64,000 nucleotides of DNA, from positions 35,001 to 99,000 of the forward strand of contig JAXCGZ010022664.1 of the NCBI GenBank assembly GCA_037179515.1, read 5' to 3'. Position 1 is the stretch's first letter. Every line of letters begins with the position of its first letter. This DNA is from Halocaridina rubra. Taxonomy: Eukaryota > Arthropoda > Malacostraca > Decapoda > Atyidae. A program made the translations under genes and the position numbers. Below are positions 1 to 54,023 of the stretch, piece after piece. The notes under the pieces were generated by a model, which did no database searches, was not told the origin of the DNA, and saw only the letters and a program-made list of their open reading frames with translations.

Positions 1-417
1 CCTGCCATCTGGTTATACCATCCTTCTACAATACGCAGAAAACACTAGGACAGAACTCTTTCGACTGTAACCTTCTTTCCTATTTGTGCAATTTTAAGAA
101 TTTGAAATTCATTTACATTAATTTTATATATACAGTACTGTATTATCAAGGGTAAGTGCATTTTTGCCATACTCTGAAAGTTTGTTGATCTTTTGTTTAT
201 TAAAATGAATACATTCCAAGTTCAAAAAGTAAAGTTGGTATAACATGAATTTTAAATTACAGTGTGATATATATGTCAAGATATTTTGCTTATATGTTAA
301 CTGTATGTGGGCTGTTATTATGTAGTGTGTTATCTTTGGAACTACTTAAAGGCATTAATTAAGTATTTTACCCCAAAATATTTAATAAGGTGTGTTTTAA
401 TGTTTTAAATTTAGAAC
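1..417. other. no gene seen; probably OPA1 intron or upstream sequence
   Basis: AT-rich sequence with no open frame, splice-bounded segment, or repeat that I recognise. The OPA1 targeting exon is not evident here. Confidence 0.4.
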
Positions 418-559
418 TACAGGGAGTCCTCGTAGAACGTCATTTTGTATAACGTTTCACCGTTTCGACAAAGGCATGCCTGGTGTGGTATAATCAAACC
501 GCGCACCAAAATAATTTGTGAGAGCGGTGGAGGAATACACAACTAGCAGCACTGCTGTA

Positions 560-1385
560 TTCATATTTATCTAGTTAATGGCTTTAATTATTAATTATAT
601 ATTTGGTGACATTGAAGGATAATATTGAATTTAAAAAGCAAACAAAACATGGCTGTAAAGACGATTTTATCCGAAATACACACGAATATGCAGCTAGCTG
701 CACTGCTGTATTCATATTTATCAATTTAAAGGCTTTATTATTTATTTTTATATATTTGGTTATATTGAAGGATTATATTGAATTTATAAAGAAAAATACC
801 AAACACATAGCTGTAAATACAATTTTATTCGAAATACACACAAATACAACGCTAGCAAACACTGCTGTTCTGTATTCCTATTTATCAAGTTGGTGGCTTT
901 ATTTATTTATTTTTATATACAGTCGGTTATATAAAATATATAATTCTGTATTCGTATTTATCAAGTTAATGGCTTTATTTATTTATTAATTTTTATATAC
1001 AGTTGGTTATATTGAAAAATTATATTGAATTTAAAAAGAAAAATACCAAACAGCTGTAAATATGATTTTATTCAAAATACACATGAATACAAAGCTAGCA
1101 AACACAGCTGTTCTGTATTCTTATATATAAAGTTAATGGCTTTATATATTTATTTTTTTATATACAGTTGGTTATATTGAAAAATTTTATTGAATTTAAA
1201 AAGAAAAATAGCTGTAAAAACGATTTTATTCGAAGTACACATGAATACAAAGCTAGCAAACACAGCTTACTGTATTCGTAGTTATCAAGTTAATGGCTTT
1301 ATTTATTTATTTTTTTATGTACAGCTGGTTATATTGAAAAATTATATTGAATTTAAAAAGAATAATACCAAAAATTTGTTGAGTG
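560..1385. repeat. tandem array of about 160-bp units inside the Tigger-like element
   Basis: The word GGCTTTA followed by TTTAT runs recurs at about 579, 731, 895, 970, 1137 and 1296, spaced by about 160 bp except for one short unit of 75 bp. Shared blocks include ATTGAATTTAAAAAG and GCTAGCAAACAC. Confidence 0.85.
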
Positions 1386-1471
1386 TAGTGTAAGAATATG
1401 GTGTCTGGCGGCATTAGAAGAGAAAGAAGAACCACCGCTCTCTTTTTGTGTTTGCTTGTTACTGACTTTCC

Positions 1472-1662
1472 TATGCCTCCTAAGCATGTTAGTGATAGTT
1501 ATGATGGCAGTGCCACTAAGAAAAGAACAGCCATCACCATGTAAATAAAGTTTAATTGATAATCTGTGCTGAAAAGGGAGAATCTTCTACTATTATTGGC
1601 CGCAATATTGGATTAGCCTTTACAACCGTGGCCACGATCATCAAGCCACATGAGTATAAGTA
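1472..1662 (+). pseudogene. Tigger-type transposase N-terminal remnant
   Basis: The frame runs MPPKHVSDSYDGSATKKRTA then a TAA soon after; a second frame continues with EKGESSTIIGRNIGLAFTTV. Together these look like the start of a CENP-B/pogo helix-turn-helix. No catalytic domain is left. Confidence 0.6.
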
Positions 1663-2208
1663 AGAATAGTTTTGTATAATTTTTTATGTTTAAGAGTGTA
1701 ATTTTATTATACAGTATCTTACAATGAGAACTTACAGTACAGTATTTTTTTCTATAGATTATGTACTGTACTGTATGCTCTTTTTCCTCTCCAGACTCAC
1801 TTACCCCAGTTTCCTCACCACCTGCCTCTCCAATATCTGTATCTTAAAATGAGAAAACTTTATATCTATAGGTTAATGTTAATTTTCATTGTAAGCAATA
1901 CTATTAAGATTAGTTTTAGTAATTTTTTATCATAGATTATGAACATAGAGATTTTTCCAATGTTTTGAATGATTTATTTTTAACATAGGTTGGGGGGCCA
2001 AGGTTCGAATTTAGATGAATTCCGACTTACGTCGAAATCCGCTTAAGTTACCTGTCAGGAAAGGAACCTTGACGTTAAATAAGGACTCCCTTTACTCTAG
2101 GGCTCAATATTGGTTATAATACTTTAAAATACGTATCCTAACTGTAAGATATAATGTAAATATTTTTATCTACTGTACTTTTGTCTCAGTAGTAAGGTAT
2201 TTTTTCAG

Positions 2209-45037
<42,829 letters not shown>

Positions 45038-46288
45038 ATTTAGCAATGTACAGGCGAGATTCATATTATATATGAAATTTAAGGTAAGGGATATAATGTC
45101 TGCAGATTTTCTTTCTAGATTAATCACGGCTTGAGAGAGTACCATAAGCAGAGTGTTTTAGCTTTTATCAAGTGAGACATCCTATCAACCTGTAACGAGC
45201 TGAGTGGCCACAATTTAAACAAAAGAATTGCAGTAACTGGGTTTTCTCATCCTCGCCTTTTCTGTCATTTGTTTTCTGGAGAAAAAAAGGGAAGAGAGAT
45301 GTTTCTTTTTGCCAAAAACTATATGTTAGTAATTTATAACATTTTGCAAGTATACCTCAAACTTTTGATATATCTCTTTTTGTTTTTAGTCATGGAAATA
45401 TTGAGTAACAGATGGTATTTTCTCATAACCTTTGAGGGACATAGCTACAGTGTATCCCTAAATAGTCCACAACAATACAGGCTTTATCCTTACTTACTGA
45501 TTATTGTCTTATAGTCATTGAAATTTTTGGGAGAAAAATTGCTTCACCTACAAAATATGTGGGATATTCTTGGTCCGACAGATAACACATAAACTGATGT
45601 CAGTCTGTCAAGTATTTTTACAACACATCAGAAAAGGAAGGCCCTGACTCTAAAATAAATAGGTTTATGAATGATATCCGGAAGCATCCTTGGGTAAATG
45701 TAGCATTTATGGGTTATAACCATTAAAAATATAAATTCAGCAAGAGCAAATAGTACGTTAAATATTTTCCCGCTTATTTGGTTGATAAACAGTGGGTGAT
45801 GCGCTTTCAGCAAGACCTTTAAGGAGAGCAGTTTTATTACTAGTCCTCCTGGAAGAAAATCATTCTGACTTGATCAGTTTTTAATTTATTAATGATAGTT
45901 TTGTTGTCAAAGGATAACCACTTTAAAAATAAAATAGGATAAATTCCAATAGGATCATTGCCACCTTAAGCAAGACATTTAACCTCATGGGATCGAAATG
46001 CTAGTGAAGTCAGTTTAGGTTCAGGATAAGCTTTAAGCATATAATGTACCATGTCACTCTGCTTGCTATTAATAATCTTCAACCAAAAAGCTACCGTCTC
46101 TTTTGGGCAATGAGTAAGGAGCTCATCAAGCTTAAGTAATTTTGTCATTCTGATCAAGTACTAACACTGATTAAATTTTTTTAAAATTATTCATGCATAT
46201 ATAACTTGTGCTTTCATTACATAATTTTGGAAACAATAAAGAAATGCAAACGGGTACTTTGTCATAACAGATAATTAGAGGCAATTCA

Positions 46289-46452
46289 TTACAGGTCAGT
46301 TTTAGAGCAAGCATACCTTTGCAGGCCATTCTAAGATCATGCACCCTGTTGCAAGTCAGTCTAATAGCAAGCGCACTTTTCAGTGTCAGTCTGAGAGCAA
46401 GTACACTATTGCAGATCAGTGTGAGAGCAGGCACACTATTACAGGTCAGTCA
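46289..46452. repeat. minisatellite, 29-bp units
   Basis: About six imperfect units of GCAAGCACACTATTACAGGT then CAGTCTGAGA, in the OPA1 3' flank. Open frames on the minus strand here are artefacts of the repeat. Confidence 0.85.
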
Positions 46453-47746
46453 TACGATGGCATAGAGTAATATATAGTATTTCACTAATTGTATAAAAGT
46501 TTTTATTACTTATTTTGAATTTAAAGTGACAGATTTTATCATCCATAAGATTTTGAAGGGCAAAACGGCATGTATGTAATTGGGTTAATGGAGTGTGGAA
46601 ATATTCAGAGATGTGTTGGTTAATATGTATAACAAACTATTTTCTAAATGACCATGTGCAATTTTATTAGAAGATTTTACTGATTATAAAAAAAATAAAC
46701 AAATACATTGAAATACTTTATCTTGGAGAAAAGTTTAATTTTGTAAATAACAAAATATGTTCCGTGCAATATCTTCTCCTGCAGCGATTGTTACTAAATG
46801 TGTAAACATCATGAATCAGATTTACGTGGAAATTTAACTTGTTTAAGATTCTTTAAGTTTCTTGATTTTAAATTAGGTTATTTATTAATTATGGTTTTAT
46901 AAATAGATTTATAGACAGGGTTGACATTGGCCTTTTGGCATTTGCAGATGCAATTTATGTTGACGTGTGCTTTTTTGTTTACATTCATAATTATGTCCTT
47001 GTGTTTGACCGAAGAATGACTTCAACAGTTTCAAATTGGATTACGGATGATTGTCTGTCAAGTTTCAGATTAAATAACAGCAAATAATACAAATAAAACT
47101 TTAACGTTCAGATTTTAATTGTAGTTATGCTGTACTTCAGTTCTCAGAATATTTATATATATACAGGCCTGTAGGATGGTAATTATTTAACAAATGGGTT
47201 ATATACTCATTAGTTAAATAAGATGCTAGATTCTGAAATGTTATCTTGTTGCAATCGTTTTTGAGGGATGGAGGCTTTTTATTGAGAGTCCTGTAAATTA
47301 GTGTATACATTATACTTAATTTTCAAAATGACCATTAGAGTATTACTTGTGTGTATATTAGAAGACTGTGCTCATTATTATATTTTTTCTAGTTATGTAC
47401 CTCACATACTCAATGTATGAAGCTCTGTTTATGGCCTCAAAACGTTACATCCCAGGGTCTTATATTTTCTTATATTGTCGAAGCTCATTTAAGATATAAA
47501 AACTTGACACCCCAGGGTCTTCTCTTCTAAGCTCATTTAAGATATACTAGCAGTTGTTGCCATACCAGAGTGTGGACTTGTCACCTCTTTCAGATAGGAT
47601 CTTTTTCACCAACAGTAAAGACATATTACTTGTTATTTCTCTAGAGTATAATACGTATTATTTTTTATGGAAATTACCTGAAAAACTTGCATTTTGTTTC
47701 ATTGGCATAGCACAAAAAAATATACAAGTAACATTTTCACCAAGGT

Positions 47747-47890
47747 TATGCCATTTGTAAGTATACCTATGAAAAGTGTAAGTTAATATCACTTGTTATG
47801 CCAGTTATAAGTACAGTATACTTATGAAAATGTATGTTGATAACGGGTTATGCCAGTTGTAAGTATACCCATGAATATGTAACTTATAAC
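47747..47890. repeat. minisatellite, about 55-bp units
   Basis: ATGCCAGTTGTAAGTATACC then ATGAAAATGTAAGTTA occurs three times. Confidence 0.75.
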
Positions 47891-48019
47891 ACCCTGTGTA
47901 GTTTTTTAAGTTGCTTGTAATAGTTCTTCAGTGTAAACTATTTTACATATTTTCGTGTCTGTCCAGATAACTTGTTATTACTTTAAAATGCTAGTCATTT
48001 CTAATGCTGTCTTGCAAAA

Positions 48020-48525
48020 TATAAGGGATTAAATGCAACTCTGCAAGTATAATGGAAGAAATGCCACTTGTAAGTATAAAGGAGTAAATGCCATTATGCA
48101 AATGCAATGGAATATGTGTCGCCTTTTCAGCATAAGGGTGTAAATGCTGCTTCACAAGATAAAAGTAGTAAATGCTGCCTTTTAAGAAAAACTTAGAAAA
48201 TGCTGCCTTTTAAGAAAAACTTAGTAAATGCTGCCTTTCAAGTATAAGGGAGTAAATGCTGCCTTTTGAGCACAAGGGAGTAAATGCTGCCTCTCGGGAT
48301 ATAAAGGAGTAAATGCTGCCTCTGAAGATAAAAATGAGTAAATGCTGCCTTTCAAGATATAAAGGAGTATATGCCACCTTGAGGCTTCTGGGAGAAATTG
48401 CTGCCTTTTAGAATAAAAAAGAGAGTAACTGCTGCCTTTCCAGATAAAAAAAGGAGTATATTCTATTTTAAAATTAGAGTTTATATTGACAGTATAAGGG
48501 AGTAAATGTTACCTTGCATGTATAA
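48020..48525. repeat. minisatellite, about 28-bp units
   Basis: GTAAATGCTGCCTTTCAAG then TATAAGGGA recurs roughly fifteen times with variation, in the OPA1 3' flank and possibly within its 3' UTR. Confidence 0.9.
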
Positions 48526-49100
48526 GGGAAAAGTAGAATTGAGAAGCTTGCAGCATTTGTGTAAAAAGAAAATAAATACAAACACATCACTCATATGAGG
48601 TTCAGTTACTGATGAATGAGAATCCAACTTTGATCATACCTATGCAAGCAGTTTAGCAGCATTTTAGTAAAGGAAGGTGATTTCTGCCATGTTTTTGTTG
48701 CTTGCAATGTAATAGAAATTAGAACATATATTTACATCATTGATAGCTTCCTGTTGTACAGTTTTTTATTTCATGATATTACTTACATATGTTGTGTAAA
48801 TACGGCTCCTAATGTGTACATAGTACGTTACACCGGATAAATACTTGAAATATGTACATTTTGGACACCGGGCATATTATTTACAAGGCTATTGCCAGTT
48901 TTTGTGTATTTTTGTATTAAGTGGAGGTTACAATGTACTGTATATATTTGACTATTTATTGTTAATAACTGTTTACTGTACTTTTTGGAAACGGAGTAAA
49001 TATTGAGTCAAAGTTTATGCTTAAGTGGCACTATTCTGTCATTAGTCGACATTTCAAAATTCATTATAGTGTACTGAACTGTAATAAAGACTTGGAGAAA

Positions 49101-49969
49101 TAATCCAAAGTTAAAATAATGCCTGTCCCACTTATTTCTATTCTCTGCTTTGGATTTTTATTTTATATTGGAGAAAAATGAGCCACACAGTGCTATATAT
49201 GCTATACAAAATATAATTCAAGTCACATTAGCCAAACTGTCAGAGTTTAGCTCTCCTACGACTTACAAATGTTAGACAGATTAAAGAAGTTATGTTGTAT
49301 CATGTATCTTCACTCTTCATTTGTATTCATCTTCTTCTCTTGTTAATGATGCTTTGTGTGAATTGTACGCTTTTTGCTGGTAAAAGAGGCACAAAAACAT
49401 TGTACAGTTTATTCATCTACTTTTTCAGAATTACTTGTGTTTTGAAATTATAAATAGAGTATGTAATGATCCGTTTTTGAATCCTTAATAGTGTTGCACA
49501 GTCTTTGAATTTGTGTGACGTTTTCCAAATTTAATACAGCAGCTGTATTATCGGTATTACTAATGAAGTTGTACTGAAACAGCACAAAGATAGGCGAAGA
49601 TGTATGTAAGTTGGAAAACTTTTCCAGTATCTTTGAGTAACATAGTAAGGCTCCAGCCTTAGGATTGCCTGTTTTTTGGATTGTCTTGAAGACAATCATC
49701 ATATTACCAATATGAGGACAAATGTTCCTAAGAGATCCCCAACATGATATAGAATATTAAATTTAATCCGAGTGAAGATAAACACTTAAGGAAGCTCAAG
49801 AAAAAGTAGAACATTTTAATAATCAACTGAGGTATATCAGTCAATATTGATTCAGCATTCTGAGTCCAAGTGAAGATGATAATCAAGAAGAGGGATAGCT
49901 TAATATTCAAAAGAGAGTTTTGAATACAGTACTGACTTATATTCCTTCATACCATGATAAACACACATG
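49101..49969. other. between the two genes, nothing recognised
   Basis: No open frame or repeat that I can support. Confidence 0.35.
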
Positions 49970-50800
49970 GGAACATAAGAAACAGAATACTTGGATTTTC
50001 AATGCAGTATCCAATCTAGGTGATCAACACAATAAACTGTTTATATACAACAGTATATAAACAATATATCTTCTCAAGTATAGAATATGCAAGCCCTTCT
50101 TGGACTTCTAACATTACGAAACAAAAACTAAAAAATAATCACAGGCCCCTTAGTTATAACACCTACAGACCACTCACACCAAGAAACCAAAGTCCTCAAA
50201 GTTAGACGATCTGGACATAAAGGCACACAAGTACTTGCTGCAGATTCCACAAAGCAACCCCATCCACCACACTACATGGCAGAACAGACACACCAAGGAA
50301 CAATAAAACAACACCTAGCACATATCAAACACAAATACTGTCATCTCTTGACCCCCTGCTCGCCCCAGACAAGCCTTCACAAGCATTTCCATACCCAGTT
50401 AAATTGCCACTCCATAGAATTACTTAACGACAACGCAGCTGCATGCACACCCTCATAACATCCATCATTCCGAATCTTCCCTTCCCTGTGAGGAGAGATT
50501 CCACCTGGCCAGGCTGCGATGTGGGCACCAAAAAGCCCTTTTGAGTTATCAGAAGATCAGAAGAAGCCAGACGACTCCATCAATGATGCCTGTCCAGGAT
50601 GTAGCACATTGCAGCATACATTCAAACACATTATGAAGACTGAACTTCATACAGCCACATCTGCCAGTAACACAAAATACACTCCCTGAGAGTTTTGTGA
50701 AAAAGCCCTAGGATCGGCAGTGGCCTTCCTTTGGTACTCTGGGCTGTTCGGCCAGATAGCCTTGGGAACATCAAGAACAACCTGTAAGAAGAACTAGTTA
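49970..50800 (+). mobile_element. Jockey-like LINE remnant
   Basis: YKQYIFSSIEYASPSWTSNI matches the segment after the RT domain of Jockey-type LINEs (I-x-Y-A-S-P-x-W). Further on, ERFHLARLRCGHQKALL, CPGCSTLQHTFKH and AVAFLWYSGLFG match the C-terminal cysteine/histidine and end motifs. Several stops and frame changes show decay; the 5' part is absent. Confidence 0.65.
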
Positions 50801-50839
50801 AGCTAGTGTTAATGCTAATTCCCCCCCACGTTTGTCTGG

Positions 50840-52070
50840 TTTACAGAGGAATGTGCATATCTTTCCAAAATGCTTCCCTGAAGCTATATGTCTCAGACAG
50901 TGAAAGAAAATAAACATTTACTGTAATAAATACTTGATGGCTTCATTACAACAAAAGCATTTGTTTTATAGAACATCACAATAAGAGTATCAGTATATTG
51001 CACAGAAATCAAATTTCATTCTCAATGAAATTCATTCCCTAAACCACATCTCTTCTTATTTAAAATTGCAATGTATTTTGAATTTGGTATTTCATAAAAC
51101 ATCAATATTGTTTTGTTACCAATATATTTCTATCAAAAAGCAAAGTCGCCTTAGAGACTGAACACAGAATATCTATGATCTAGATTCCTTACATGCTTTG
51201 AAGATTTTAATACAATTCTTTATATTTTTGTAAAAATCTAATGAGTAGGTTGATCTTATTTTAAATCTACATTGAAAAATTAACTACATAGAGCACTGAT
51301 CGTAATTCAGCCTTTCTTTAAAATATGCTGTAAGTCAATAATATATACATACAAGATGGCTAAAACTGAAGATCTAATTTTGCTTTTTTATGCAGTTTTT
51401 CGTGGAGGCATGTGCCTAAACGAATAGCTGAATTTGAAAGTTTGATGTTTTCACATACCTTTTTTGTGTGAGCTTTTACAAACACCAGTGGTACATTAAA
51501 TCATGGTTAACTTACTAAATTTTCATTAACAATTTAATTTAAATACAACCAAGGAGAAAAATATTTAGATCACTAGTTATCAGATACATGACACTTTCCT
51601 TAATCCACAAATGAGTTCTATAAATTCAATTTTTCAAGTCAATAGCAACTGCATGGCCACAAGTGTACTCCCTCATCCTTCCCCTATCTGTCAATTATTT
51701 TGGAAAGAAAATTTTTCATCCATTGTGAGGTGCAGAAAATTCGAGGGGGGGAAATTCTTTCCATTCTGCCACCAGGACTAAATAACAGTAAATGAGTACA
51801 CATACAGCCATCCTAACTTCGTTTCACAGAAGAGTTAAGTATTACATGGGACCTCTGAAAAATTAGTCCTAAGTAACAAACACTCTGTCACTCATATCAG
51901 GTAATGCTTAAGAAACCAGCACACAGCTTTCATATCAACCTTCATATATAGGTATCTACATCACAGGATGGCCTCATCCATGTTGATGTACAACTTGTAA
52001 TAAATTTATGAAATATAAGCCCTATGCTATGAAGCTGACTCTTGGGGAGACGACAGTAATTTGTTTTTGT
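50840..52070. other. between the two genes, nothing recognised
   Basis: AT-rich DNA with no supported feature. Confidence 0.35.
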
Positions 52071-52076
52071 GCATTA

Positions 52077-52225
52077 GGTGTCACAATTCGTTCCCATTTA
52101 GGGGTGGACACAGATGACTGTATGCTGGGGAATTAAGGCTGTATGACCTCCCCAACGTCCAGCTGCGTGCTCAAAGACGAGTCTGCCACCTCCCAAACTG
52201 GGCACTCTACCACAGCGGCAGTCTG
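52077..52225 (-). repeat. tRNA-derived SINE, family 1
   Basis: On the minus strand: GCCGCTGTGGTAGAGTGCCC (box A-like), AGTTTGGGAGGTGGCAGACT, then CTTAATTCCCCAGC and CACCCCTAAATGGGAACGAA, ending near GTGACACC. Confidence 0.75.
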
Positions 52226-52639
52226 TTTTTATGCCAACAGCATGTGGCGTTCCCCAGTGGACACCCATCCAAGTATTGACCAGACCCAAAGGGGCTTAAC
52301 CTCACTGATTGAACGAGAAGTGGCATACCCTTGCTGGTTTGGCAGTTGGTGGGGGGGAGATGATAGTATGTATAGGAAACAAGTTTAATAACAATGGCAC
52401 AAAAATTACTTCATCACACACTGTGATATTACATAAAAAGATTTTTATAAAGTATGAAAGCAGTATTGGAGGACCGCATTTACTACTGGTACAACAATTT
52501 GTTTTGAAAATTATCAACACTGCAAATAAAGGGACAAAATAAAATTTCTTCATTCTACAGGTTCGTGTGCATGAAAACATCACATTCCTTTCACTTAGAA
52601 AATGTAACGACAATACAGTATATACTTTATATTTTTACG

Positions 52640-52718
52640 TTTTATATGTTACTCTTAATTCCCATTTGGGGGTGCACACAAACCGAATGAAACTGGGGAA
52701 TTAAGGCTGGATGCCCTT
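52640..52718 (-). repeat. family-1 SINE fragment (3' half)
   Basis: On the minus strand: AAGGGCATCCAGCCTTAATT, CCCCAG, GTGCACCCCCAAATGGGAAT and AAGAGTAACATATAAAA. The tRNA-like half is absent. Confidence 0.7.
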
Positions 52719-52719
52719 A

Positions 52720-53879
52720 AGATTAGAATGACTTAGAAAATAATTTACATCGCATTATTTGAGCTAAAATAAGGAGTTCCATTCTTGGAAAAGATAAAAA
52801 ATGATCTAACTTAATGAATAAATGCCAAACGAGACATATTTTACCAATAAAATATAGTATTAAGTGAAAAACTAAAACTAAAAATTTTTCAAAGATGTGC
52901 TTAAATTCTTATGAAAAATATCACCTCAACACATTTATTGCTTTGCTGCTAGAAAACTCCGAATATTAAACACGATAATTTATCAAACTTTCACACCGAT
53001 ATTGAAAATGGAATGTTGATAAGAATCGCAAAATAAAAAAAAAATAAAAAAAAGTAGCTATCAAATTCATCCCAATATATACGGAATTTATATCTTAAAA
53101 CTCCTTTTATTATTTTTTTTACATGATAATTTCGACTTTTCAACCCGTACACAGAATAACATAAGAAACTAATATCAGAATGAAATGTTGGCTATTTTAC
53201 CTTACAGACGACAGCATGGCTAGGTTGTATATTACTTGTGTTAAGAAATGCCCATTAAGAGATATATAAAACAGACACGGACATTTGTTCAATAACTGCT
53301 CAATTGTGTAATAATGTATTCTTACCAAGCACTGTGCAATGGAATCTTTATATAAGGATGATAATACTTATCAAGATCTGAAATAAGGCTAATAAAAAAA
53401 ATATACAAAAATTACTGAAAAGATATTTCCATACATGTTTGATCTTCTCCATAAATTAGTAACTTGGTCATAACCAAAAGTTGGCTCATCTTTTTTAATG
53501 CAAAAAGAAAAGTAATAGAAGGAAGGAGCATTCACCCACAACCTTTCTATTTCCTGTAATTACTTCCTATAAATTGCATATCTGAGTAGTATTTTAAACT
53601 GTAAAATCCCACGATAAATATCACAGTCTTAAGTGAAGTTTTCTTAAAATCCATTCAATTTGGAAGACTAACATTGTGGGTTATCTATTTTTCATCGTGA
53701 TATGTACCCCAATGAATGCTCAAGGGTGGGTGACCACATTTGAATAAAAAAGATAACAACAAAACTTTGTCTTTCATGCAACAAATAGCTATTTAAAAGC
53801 CCTTGTCCTTTACCAAACACTTTCTGCACAGTTGGTATAGAAGTCAACACCTCTTGTTTTGTAAAATTCACACTTACGT
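52720..53879 (-). other. 3' flank of the acetyltransferase gene
   Basis: Downstream of the TAG stop on the minus strand. AATAAA appears on that strand near 53111-53106 and 52939-52934. No coding signal is seen. Confidence 0.4.
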
Positions 53880-54023
53880 CTATGTTGATGCTATTTCAGC
53901 TAATTCTGCTTTTGGAGGTTTTAATGGCATATAAAACATGTACATAGGCTGACGGACATTTAAATAGTACTTGTAGTAGGTATGCTCTGCTTCAAATCCC
54001 TTACGGTAGTACATTTCACGCGC
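53880..54023 (-). CDS. acetyltransferase terminal exon
   Basis: 144 nt, phase 0 to the TAG stop at 53882-53880. It begins AREMYYRKGFEAEHTYYKYY, the motif-B helix with the usual Y-x-x-x-G-F pattern, and ends AEIAST. Confidence 0.95.
   Translation of the reverse strand, partial: AREMYYRKGFEAEHTYYKYYLNVRQPMYMFYMPLKPPKAELAEIAST

Larger units (their letters stand above)
420..2092 (+). mobile_element. decayed pogo/Tigger-like DNA transposon
   Basis: The left end CAGGGAGTCCTCG at 420 and the right end AAGGACTCCCTT at 2092 are inverted, both flanked by TA (418-419 and 2093-2094). At 1472-1660 there is a ruined open frame starting MPPKHVSDSYDGSATKKRTA with an in-frame stop and a frameshift, resembling the CENP-B-type helix-turn-helix of Tigger transposases (KRTAIT, then EKGES and I-G-R). 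Most of the left half is a tandem array. Too damaged to be active. Confidence 0.7.
45038..49100 (+). other. OPA1 3' flank, probable long 3' UTR
   Basis: No coding signal is seen after the OPA1 stop. AATAAA occurs at 49083-49088 and again near 46685, 47093 and 48571, so the poly(A) site cannot be chosen from sequence. The stretch is AT-rich and holds three minisatellites listed separately. Confidence 0.4.

Noticed and set aside
1190..1393. Short open frames in the first 1.4 kb
   Set aside because: They are translations of the 160-bp tandem array.
48020..48525. CRISPR-like array of short regular repeats
   Set aside because: There are no unique spacers of equal length; it is an imperfect minisatellite in an animal genome.
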